From the NCBI RefSeq assembly GCF_016909575.1, contig NZ_JAFBGA010000018.1, positions 1 to 64,000 on the forward strand: a DNA stretch of 64,000 bases, given 5' to 3'. Position numbers and translations under genes: made by a program. Below, in pieces: positions 57,316 through 64,000 of the stretch (its first letter is position 1; the number at the start of each line of letters is the position of its first letter). A model generated the notes under the pieces. That model saw only the letters and a program-made list of their open reading frames with translations. It searched no databases and was not told the origin of the DNA. This DNA comes from Streptomyces sp. HB132. GTDB taxonomy: Bacteria; Actinomycetota; Actinomycetes; Streptomycetales; Streptomycetaceae.

Positions 57316-57553
57316 GGCCACTGTGCCGCCCGCGCCGGTCGGACTTCCGAGCGTGTGACTGTTGGCCCGGACCGCAGCCGGGAACCGAGCGGTACACGAG
57401 CGTCATCCGGGTCCGTCGGCGAGACCGCGGCTTTCCACCACCCGAGGACTTGCGTTGTTCGATCGCGGTGAAGCCGCGCATCACCGGCCCGGCGCGGGCA
57501 GGGCGCGTATGCGGTCGTCCATGGTGAAGCGGGTCCCTCGCTACGATCGCGCG

Positions 57554-57949
57554 ATGTTTGAGTACCACGGGTGGATCACCGTCAGGGACACCGCAGCCGA
57601 TGACGATGATGAGCCCCGCTTGCGGCGGATCGTCGATGAGCTGCGCCGTCACATCGCCCGGATTGACAGCCCGTACCTGCTCGACCTCAGGTGGATGAAC
57701 GGCGAGCCGTTCATCCACCTCGGCGGCTTTTCCAATCACCGCTCATCGCCCGATGTGGTCGGACTGTTCGAGCATGTGGCCGTGTCCGCTCCGGGTTCCT
57801 ACGGGCTCCTCCACGTTCACGACGACGAGGAACCGGACCGCGAGAACGACGTACGCGTGCTGAGACTCCTTCGAGGCAGGGTCACCCACCACACGGAAGC
57901 TCTGCTGTCTCCGTACGTGCCGACGGTGGAAGATCCCTTCGCGGGTTGA
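57554..57949 (+). CDS. Imm7-like immunity protein
   Basis: A 131-residue small acidic protein. MFEYHGWITVRDTA, LDLRWMNGEPFIHLGGFSNH and YGLLHVHDDEE are typical of the Imm7 family of polymorphic-toxin immunity proteins. Such proteins neutralise a cognate toxin domain encoded next to them, but no toxin gene is adjacent. No ribosome-binding site is evident; TACGAT lies 6 bp before the ATG, so the mRNA may be leaderless. An in-frame ATG at 57521 is an alternative start. Confidence 0.75.
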   Translation: MFEYHGWITVRDTAADDDDEPRLRRIVDELRRHIARIDSPYLLDLRWMNGEPFIHLGGFSNHRSSPDVVGLFEHVAVSAPGSYGLLHVHDDEEPDRENDVRVLRLLRGRVTHHTEALLSPYVPTVEDPFAG

Positions 57950-58130
57950 GGCGGCGTCGGCGGATCATCTCCGGAGCCGGAGCCGGAGCCGCCGTGACGA
58001 TGCCGTGGAAGGCGTACGCCCGATGGCCGCAGCGGGGCGCGACGGCACGAGCGCCCGGTACTCACGCGGGTCCCGTGGAACTGAATCCTGAAAGTACGTC
58101 AAGCCGCCAAGGCGGACGACGGAGGGAGAA

Positions 58131-58150
58131 CCCTGGGCGCAGGCCCAGGG
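58131..58150. terminator. Hairpin downstream of the hypothetical gene
   Basis: Perfect 8-bp stem CCCTGGGC / GCCCAGGG with a 4-nt loop GCAG, 51 bp beyond the stop of the reverse-strand gene ending at 58201. Probable terminator. Confidence 0.5.
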
Positions 58151-58200
58151 ACTCCGTGGCGCCCTTAGGAACTCACCGGATGCGACAGGAGCCGGGCGGC

Positions 58201-59280
58201 CTACTGGAAGCTGAGTCGGTGCGGGTGTGCTGGATCGGTCGGGCAGGTGTGCACACGCATCAGGCCGCGGCCGAGGTAGACGTCGGTCGGGTCGATGACG
58301 CGTGGGTCGTTCTCCGAGTCCCGGTCCTCGATCGGAAGCCAACCGCGTGAGGCCCCGTCGCACTCCCACATGTCCACGGTGAGCAGGGGCGGCATCGCCG
58401 CTCCGCATACCCCGCAGTCGACCGGGGCGGGGTCGGTCAGATGCCAGGAGGCAAAGCCGCCGACCTTCCAACCGGGCGCGATCGACAGATCGCTCATGTA
58501 ACTGATCTCCTCCGGCTCCGCGTCCCGGGCCGCGGCCATCGCCGACGCGTACTCCTCGTACGTCGCGTAGCTCGCTGCCGAGGAAGGATCGGTTTCGTCC
58601 TCCTGCTCCTCGTCGAGGAGCCCTTCCTCCCACGCGTCGATCTGCTCCTGGAGTTCCCCCTCCAACAGCCCCAGGTACTCGTGCTCCACGACTTGCTCAG
58701 GGAACACGACGCACGTGGTCGGCACGCACTGCGTCCGGCCGGCCACCGGCGGCTCGGGCTGTGGCATGAGTACAGCGCCGACGTCGGCGGAACGCCGCCA
58801 GTTCAAGACGACGTCGATGGTGCGGTCGTCGCCGTGGACCTCGAAGGGGCACCAGAAGACCTGCAGGAGGTCCTGGCCCTCGGGTCCCACAAGATCCGGA
58901 ATCTCTCGTGCGTACAGCTGGGCAACGGCCAACATCGGCACGGGGGCGTCGTCATGCAGACCGGGGACGTGATCTGCCCGGGTCATACCGTCGAGCAGCC
59001 GCTGTTCCTCCTCGGTGTACTCACGCCCCCGGGCGTCCTCCTGGATCCGGCGGTACAGCCGCACGTCGGAGAGCAGGTGGCCCGTGCCTTTCGGGTGTAC
59101 GGCCGTGCACACCGGCCACGGTTCGTCGGCCGGCCACAGGAGGGGGCCCGCAACCGAACTCTCGCCCACCCCGGGAAGGCCGTGACGGGGGTGCAGCCGG
59201 GTGGTCGTGCGGCGGTGGGCTGCCAGGGCGGGGAAAGCCGCCTCTACGTCCAGGGGGCGTGGCGGGGTGGTGCGGGTCAT
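58201..59280 (-). CDS. Hypothetical protein (DUF1963/YwqG-like region)
   Basis: A 359-residue soluble protein. Features resembling DUF1963/YwqG proteins are GESSVAGPLLWPADEPWPVC near the N-terminus, PVPMLAVAQLYAREIPDL, VFWCPFEVHGDD and the late GWKVGGFASWHLTDP. A CGVCGAAM pair plus later CPTDPAHPH could bind zinc. A strongly acidic stretch (~218-250) separates the halves. No function can be assigned. Start ATG 59280; the sequence upstream has GGAAGG. Confidence 0.72.
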   Translation of the reverse strand: MTRTTPPRPLDVEAAFPALAAHRRTTTRLHPRHGLPGVGESSVAGPLLWPADEPWPVCTAVHPKGTGHLLSDVRLYRRIQEDARGREYTEEEQRLLDGMTRADHVPGLHDDAPVPMLAVAQLYAREIPDLVGPEGQDLLQVFWCPFEVHGDDRTIDVVLNWRRSADVGAVLMPQPEPPVAGRTQCVPTTCVVFPEQVVEHEYLGLLEGELQEQIDAWEEGLLDEEQEDETDPSSAASYATYEEYASAMAAARDAEPEEISYMSDLSIAPGWKVGGFASWHLTDPAPVDCGVCGAAMPPLLTVDMWECDGASRGWLPIEDRDSENDPRVIDPTDVYLGRGLMRVHTCPTDPAHPHRLSFQ

Positions 59281-59535
59281 GAGCGAGCCTTCCGAGTGCG
59301 GTCGGTGGCGACCTTATACAGCGGTCCGGACACCGGCGGCGAAATCGATGGCGTGGCCGTCAGCGGTGGGGGAGACCCGGTCCCAGCCGCGTGCCAGGCG
59401 GGAAGGCTGACCGCGCCGGTCGGTGTGGTGCATGAGGTACGGCGCCCCGATGCGTCCTGGCACGGTGTGAGTCAGCTGTGACCGAAGGGATCGCGCTGCG
59501 CAGGCGGCGCGGCCCGGGAGTCCGTTCCGCCGACG

Positions 59536-60129
59536 TCACTGCAAGGCGTCCAGTGCAACGGCCTGGGCAATGGCGAGGCGGCGGTCGAGGCCTGCACTCG
59601 TGATGTCCACCAGATAGCGGTCGCGCAGCCCGAACTTCCTCTCGACCGCCATCCAGCGCTTGTCGCCTTCGGCGAAGTCGAAGTGACGCGGCCATGCGAA
59701 CGGCACGAACTCGGTGGCCGGCAGGAAGTCCCATATCCGGCGCAGCACAGCGAGTGCCGCGTTGCGCTCGCGCCCGGTGAGCTCCGTCAGCCCCGGCTGC
59801 TCGAGGACCCAGGTCGAGCGCAGCAGAGAGACCATGGTCTTCTCACGGAACGAACCGATGGGGCTCCCGTCCTCGTCCCGCACCGTGTAGACGGCGCCGA
59901 CGTCAACGGCTTGGTCGGCCTCGAAGGTGCACAGGACGTGATGCCGGGACTCGTCGGTGTAGATGGTCACCTGTTCCTTCAACGCCATCAGCTCCTGCTC
60001 GGCGAACGCGACGACCTCACCGGCCGACCCGTCGGGACGAGCAGAACTCACCACGTACCGGTTGCTCATCACGGTCGTCTTCTGGCTCACGATGAACCGC
60101 TCGGCCGCCTGCAGGTGCGTGGTGTCCAC
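59536..60129 (-). CDS. LURP-one/PH-like fold hypothetical protein
   Basis: A 197-residue soluble protein. The repeating beta pattern NRYVVSSARPDG, VVAFAEQELMALKEQVTIYTD, HHVLCTFEADQAVDVGAVYTV, VRDEDGSPIGSFREK and MVSLLRSTWVLE is that of the LURP-one-related/scramblase-like (tubby-type) barrel. No enzymatic motif is present. The start was set at GTG 60129, with GGGAGA about 9 bases upstream. I am moderately sure of the fold assignment but not of any role. Confidence 0.65.
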   Translation of the reverse strand: MDTTHLQAAERFIVSQKTTVMSNRYVVSSARPDGSAGEVVAFAEQELMALKEQVTIYTDESRHHVLCTFEADQAVDVGAVYTVRDEDGSPIGSFREKTMVSLLRSTWVLEQPGLTELTGRERNAALAVLRRIWDFLPATEFVPFAWPRHFDFAEGDKRWMAVERKFGLRDRYLVDITSAGLDRRLAIAQAVALDALQ

Positions 60130-60859
60130 GGTGTGTCTCCCTCTGTTCGCGTCTCTTGCGCCGCCCGGCCGCCACCTGCTCGCGTCCTTCGTTGGCGTGT
60201 TGGACCATCGTCGCGATCCCGCCTGCGCGAAGCAGCCCCGGAAAGTCGCGCACCTACGCGACCAAAGGCGAGGGTGTGCGGTTCCCCACCAGCACGTACA
60301 CACCGGTGCTTGTTCACTTTCGTCGTTCGCGCCTCCCGCAGGAGGATGATGCGGTGCTCACGGCGGGTACGCCGTCGGTCCGTGCAACGGGACGAAGCGC
60401 GACCGAACGCGTCACACGGCCTTCCGGGGCGGGCTTGCCCGGCTTCGCCGATCGGGACCGCGCGGCCCGTCCTGACACCCGGGCACGGCGCGCACCCTTC
60501 GACCGGAGCTGCGAGCTGTGTAGCGATCGGGGTTGAGCCGCCTGGCGGTTCCGTGCGGCCCGGGTGGCCCAGGTGAAGCGAGTAGGCGCTGGTCAGGCCT
60601 TTGTGGTCCAGGGCATCGACGCTGTTGGTGATGCATGTCTGAGAGGCCACGAAGCCACCCGCGTCAATCCCGCGAACGATGAAGCCCCGACACGATTCTT
60701 GCGCCGGGCTCGGTGCCGCGCGGCACGGGAGCAGCCCTTCGGGCTTCCCGTTCGTCACCCGCTTGGCTCCGTCGTACTGCCCTGCGGCTAGTTTGTGTGC
60801 AGGACAGGTACGCAAACCCGTGTTGGCAGAGGTGCACGGGGGACGGGAGGTCGGGAAGA
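60130..60859. other. Intergenic gap without a recognised gene
   Basis: A 730-bp region between divergent genes. I see no gene I can support. It includes a hairpin at 60727-60749 (GGGA-gc-AGCCC-TTC-GGGCT-TCCC) and mixed-composition sequence around 60500-60720 that may be decayed coding or insertion-sequence DNA. The promoter of the kinase gene should lie at its right end. Confidence 0.45.
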
Positions 60860-63103
60860 GTGTCGCTGCGCGGAGGTGATCCAGCCGAGATCGGCGGCTA
60901 TCCGCTCGAGGCGCGGCTCGGCTCGGGTGGCATGGGCACGGTCTTTCTGGCCCGTACGAGCTCGGGGCGGCCTGTCGCGATCAAGCTGATCCACCAGCAG
61001 TTCGCGGGGGACGACGAGTTCCGCATCCGTTTCCGGCAGGAGGTGGCGGCCGCGAGGCGGGTGAGCGGCGCGTTCACCGCCGCAGTGGTCGACGCCGCCC
61101 CGGAGGCCGAGCAGCCGTGGATGGCGACGACGTACATCGAGGGGCACACGCTCGCCCAGCGCATCGCCGCGAACGGCCCGCTGAACGGAGCGGAGCTGCG
61201 GAGGCTCGCCATCGGGCTGGCGGAGGCGCTGTGCGACATCCACCGGGTCGGGGTCGTCCACCGTGACCTCAAGCCCTCGAACGTCGTGCTCTCGCCCGAG
61301 GGCCCGCGCGTCATCGACTTCGGCATCTCGCGTGCCGCGGACCAGCAGACGCTGACGATGACGGGGCGGGTCATCGGGACGCCGCCCTTCATGTCGCCGG
61401 AGCAGTTGCAGACGCCGCGTGGTGTGGGGCCGCGGTCCGATGTCTTCTCTCTGGGGACCCTGCTGGTGTACTCGGCGACGGGCCACGGGCCCTTCGACGC
61501 GGACAGCCCCTACATGACGGCCTATCAGGTGGTGCACGACGAGCCGTCGCTGGGTGCCGTGCCGGTCGCGTTGCGCGAGGTCGTCGAATCGTGCCTGCAC
61601 AAGGAGCCCGAAGGACGTCCCTCGGCGGACGAACTCCTCGTGCTGCTGCGGGACCTGCCGGCCGACCTCGGTGGGACCGGCGCGAACGGGGCCGGAGCGG
61701 GGCGCACCCGCGACATGATCACCCAGCATCACTTCGCGACGGGGGACACCCCTGCGCCGACTGCCCCGGCCAACGCATCGGCCGACCCCGATACGGGGAG
61801 GGCCGGCCCCCGGATCGGCCGCCGTCTGCGTCGCCGATGGCGCCCTGTGCTCGCGGCCGCGGTCGCGGTGGCAGCGATCGGCGGAGGGGCCGCCGCGCTG
61901 AAGGCGGACGGCCTCGGGGGGCACACCGGCGGCGACAAGGGCAGCAGCGTCGCGGCGTCTGGTGCCACACTGCCGGACGGCTTCACGCCGTGGCGCAAGA
62001 CCGTGCAGGGTGGTGACGAGGACATCCCCGACGAGCTGCGTTGCGTCGCGCGCGGCGATGCGCTGTTCTGCGGGGGCGGCGGTGTCGTCGCGACCCGTAT
62101 CAGGGCACTGGACGGCTCGCGGGTCTGGACGGCGAAGAGCCCGGGCGTCCCTGTTCAGGGCATGCACCTGGTGGGTGCCACCGACGACACGGTGCTCGGT
62201 TACCGCTTCGCCGCCCAGGACGCACCGCAGGACCCTCCCGGCGAGGTGGTGGCCATCGACGCGAGCGACGGCCGGGAGCTGTGGTCCGTGCCGTCAGGCG
62301 CCCAGTCGATGGCCGTCACGGGACGTTCTCAGGACGCCGTGGTGGTCGGCTCCGCCGCCGTGACGGTCGACGCCTCCAACTCCCGCTTCGAGGCCCGGGA
62401 CGCGCACAGCGGTGAGGTCGACTGGACGACACCGTTCCCCGGGGGCACGCAGTGTGCTCCTGTCCCGGCGGGCCCTCAGCTCTTCGCGATGTGCGCGACG
62501 GACTCGGAGGTGGATGCGCTGGAGGTGCGCCACCCCACCCTGTACACGGTCGACCGCACCTCGGGGGCACTGGGCACACCCATCACGGTTGACGGCCCCG
62601 CCGTGCCGATGGGCGTCGCCGACGGCGGGCTCGTACTCCTCCGGAGCCACATGGAGGGAGCGGCGCTGACCGGCTACGACGGAGTGGCGAGCGTAGACCC
62701 GGCCTCGCGGAAGGTCACGTACTCCGAATTCGCCAAGACGTACGCGGGGACGCCGGGCATGGCGAACGGCACCGTGTACGTGAGCGGACAGGTCGGCCTG
62801 GTCACAGCGCTCGACCCCGCGACCGGCCGGACGAAGTGGTCGCGGCAGACGGGCGTCGAGGGGGCGTCCGGTCCCGTCGCGGGAGCCGACGCACTGTATT
62901 TCAGCTCGGCCACCGGCCGGGTGGTCGCCCTGTCACCGTCCGACGGCAAGCCCCTGTGGACGACGGATCCGCGGGCCGACGGCCTGACGGGCGAGCAGGG
63001 TGCAAGCCCGCGCGTGGCCCTTGCGGGCCGTGCGGTGATCGTGGCCGCGGCCAAGAACACCGTCTTCGCCTTCGACGCGCAGAAGCCTCCGAAGTCCGGC
63101 TGA
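60860..63103 (+). CDS. Membrane Ser/Thr protein kinase with extracellular PQQ-like beta-propeller
   Basis: A 747-residue protein. The kinase domain (~10-275) has the glycine loop LGSGGMGTVFLA, ATP-binding Lys K42 (VAIKLI), catalytic loop HRDLKPSN (D136), DFGIS (D153) and activation-loop end GTPPFMSPEQL. A flexible Pro/Ala-rich linker and one transmembrane helix (RPVLAAAVAVAAIGGGAAAL, ~350) follow. The extracellular part (~390-747) has PQQ/WD-like repeats such as VVAIDASDGRELW, LVTALDPATGRTKW and VVALSPSDGKPLW, seven or so blades. The propeller probably senses a ligand. GTG start at 60860. Confidence 0.9.
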   Translation: MSLRGGDPAEIGGYPLEARLGSGGMGTVFLARTSSGRPVAIKLIHQQFAGDDEFRIRFRQEVAAARRVSGAFTAAVVDAAPEAEQPWMATTYIEGHTLAQRIAANGPLNGAELRRLAIGLAEALCDIHRVGVVHRDLKPSNVVLSPEGPRVIDFGISRAADQQTLTMTGRVIGTPPFMSPEQLQTPRGVGPRSDVFSLGTLLVYSATGHGPFDADSPYMTAYQVVHDEPSLGAVPVALREVVESCLHKEPEGRPSADELLVLLRDLPADLGGTGANGAGAGRTRDMITQHHFATGDTPAPTAPANASADPDTGRAGPRIGRRLRRRWRPVLAAAVAVAAIGGGAAALKADGLGGHTGGDKGSSVAASGATLPDGFTPWRKTVQGGDEDIPDELRCVARGDALFCGGGGVVATRIRALDGSRVWTAKSPGVPVQGMHLVGATDDTVLGYRFAAQDAPQDPPGEVVAIDASDGRELWSVPSGAQSMAVTGRSQDAVVVGSAAVTVDASNSRFEARDAHSGEVDWTTPFPGGTQCAPVPAGPQLFAMCATDSEVDALEVRHPTLYTVDRTSGALGTPITVDGPAVPMGVADGGLVLLRSHMEGAALTGYDGVASVDPASRKVTYSEFAKTYAGTPGMANGTVYVSGQVGLVTALDPATGRTKWSRQTGVEGASGPVAGADALYFSSATGRVVALSPSDGKPLWTTDPRADGLTGEQGASPRVALAGRAVIVAAAKNTVFAFDAQKPPKSG

Positions 63104-63179
63104 CCGGGGAGGCACCGGCCGTCTTCCGCGGGAGGCCGCAAGGCGGAGACCGCGGGAGTCGTGTGTGGCGCACCACCGG

Positions 63180-64000
63180 TCAAGGAGTGAGCTCCTTGGT
63201 GCCGTGCCAGTCCAGGACGAGGACCGTGGCGTCGTCGTTGAGGTTGCCCCGGCAGGCATCCAGTACCGCTTTGGTCAGGCTGCGGACGACCTCCCTGGGA
63301 TGCCAGGCGCGGGTGTCGACCAGGATGGAGGCCAGATCGACAGCTGCGGCTCCGCGTTCCTGCATGCCGTCAGTGAGCAGGACCAGGCGGTCGCCGGGGT
63401 GCAGCTGAAGTTCCTGCAGCTGGTAGGAGGTGGGCGCCGCGACGCCGAACGGCAGGTTGACGGCGAGCTGGACCTCCTCGGCTTCCGCGGCGCCGTCCCG
63501 CAGGCGTAGAGGCCAGGGATGTCCGGCGTTGACCAGTTCGCACGTGCCCGTTTCGAGACGGATGCACAGCAGTTGTCCGGTTGCCAGCCCACGACTGTGG
63601 CTCAGCAGGGCTTCGTGGGCGTGATGGGCCTGCTGGAGTGCGTCGCAGCCTGTGCGGCGGGCTCCGCGCAGTGCCGCGGTGACCAGCGTGGCCAACAGGG
63701 CGGAGTCGGTGTCGTGGCCCATGGCATCGGTGATGGACAGGTGCAGCGTGTCCCGATCGAGGGTGTAGTCGTAGGTGTCGCCGCCGATGTCGTCGGCCGG
63801 GACGAGACCTGCGGCGAGGGTGAACTGGGGAGCCTCGCAGCAGGAGGACGAGGGGAGCAGCTGGTGCTGGATCTCCGCGGCCAGGCTGGTCCGCGTGGTG
63901 CGTCGGCCGGCGTGGTACAGGTCGGTGAAGCGGCGGTCCGTGACGATGATGTAAGCCAGCGCGTGGGCCGCGTCGTTGATCTGTCCGAGCACGGTGTCGT
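63180..64000 (-). CDS. PP2C-family (RsbU/SpoIIE-type) serine phosphatase, partial
   Basis: A protein phosphatase of the SpoIIE/RsbU class whose N-terminus lies beyond the window; at least 273 residues are seen. The metal-binding Asp motifs are LVPADDIGGDTYDY, SITDAMGHDTDSALLA and LNDDATVLVLDWHG. Upstream residues (DAAHALAYIIVTDRRFTDLY) look like the linker from a GAF or PAS sensor domain. Such proteins dephosphorylate anti-sigma-factor antagonists in partner-switching systems. The gene converges on the kinase gene with a 76-bp gap. Confidence 0.85.
   Translation of the reverse strand, partial: DTVLGQINDAAHALAYIIVTDRRFTDLYHAGRRTTRTSLAAEIQHQLLPSSSCCEAPQFTLAAGLVPADDIGGDTYDYTLDRDTLHLSITDAMGHDTDSALLATLVTAALRGARRTGCDALQQAHHAHEALLSHSRGLATGQLLCIRLETGTCELVNAGHPWPLRLRDGAAEAEEVQLAVNLPFGVAAPTSYQLQELQLHPGDRLVLLTDGMQERGAAAVDLASILVDTRAWHPREVVRSLTKAVLDACRGNLNDDATVLVLDWHGTKELTP

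Noticed and set aside
57522..57547. -35/-10 pair for the Imm7-like gene
   Set aside because: A -10-like TACGAT is visible but the nearest -35-like hexamer is only 14 bp away; not reliable enough to annotate as a promoter.
60087..60815. Long reverse-strand frame through the 60.1-60.9 kb gap
   Set aside because: Arg-rich with no recognisable domain and overlaps the start of the LURP-one-like gene; typical of spurious frames in high-GC DNA.

Overview
The window looks like chromosomal DNA of a high-GC actinomycete, most likely Streptomyces or a close relative. Coding regions have strong G/C at third positions, GTG starts are common, neighbouring genes are often coupled by 4-bp ATGA/GTGA overlaps, and the repertoire is typical of the genus (DUF7144, DUF2252, DUF389, LigB-type ATP ligase, DUF3516 helicase, MfnB-like protein, Ser/Thr kinase with a beta-propeller). 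Bases 1-111 are almost pure runs of G and C and read as a contig-end artefact.

Region 1 (0.1-25 kb) is mostly core-type genes: glutathione peroxidase, GNAT acetyltransferase, small membrane protein, ClC chloride channel, DUF2252, DUF389, acyl-CoA thioesterase II, Ski2-like helicase, YdjM-like membrane protein, ATP-dependent DNA ligase, type II NADH dehydrogenase-like flavoprotein, a heterodimeric ABC exporter pair with one degenerate ATP site, a YdiJ-like FAD/Fe-S 2-hydroxyacid dehydrogenase, a MarR regulator divergent from an ABC exporter with a visible operator, a flavoprotein monooxygenase and a YjbQ protein.

Region 2 (25.4-34.9 kb) has a TerD protein and a polytopic putative glycosyltransferase. 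A compact block follows: a membrane-anchored molybdopterin oxidoreductase plus a membrane partner, converging on a translationally coupled GT2 / DUF2064 / methyltransferase operon, then an OmpR-type two-component system and an NAD-dependent epimerase. It looks like a sugar- or lipid-linked surface-modification locus.

Region 3 (35.5-53.1 kb) is the most interesting: an apparent biosynthetic cluster with no PKS or NRPS. One operon encodes an MfnB-like furan-aldehyde phosphate synthase, aldehyde dehydrogenase, zinc alcohol dehydrogenase and LCM-type carboxyl methyltransferase. Next come an EF-hand protein, a flavin monooxygenase coupled to an acyl-adenylating ligase, and a reverse-strand operon (second flavin monooxygenase, FMN 2-hydroxyacid oxidase, unusual P450, MFS exporter) divergent from a tyrosine ammonia-lyase-like enzyme. 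Three transcription starts in this cluster share one precise architecture: a 14-bp palindrome, 11 bp, a TAnnnT -10 box, 7 bp, then the start codon. This implies leaderless mRNAs under one cluster-specific regulator. A two-component system lies at the right edge. A plausible scheme is furan and/or 4-hydroxycinnamate building blocks, oxidised, methylated, adenylated and exported; the product is unknown.

Region 4 (53.1-64 kb) is accessory-like and eroded: lipoprotein remnant, FKBP, a two-gene unit starting with a 38-residue peptide, a frameshifted IS630-type transposase remnant, an Rrf2 regulator divergent from a flavoprotein with matching operators, an Imm7-like immunity protein, two hypothetical proteins, a membrane Ser/Thr kinase with a PQQ-like propeller, and a PP2C (RsbU-type) phosphatase that runs off the window end.
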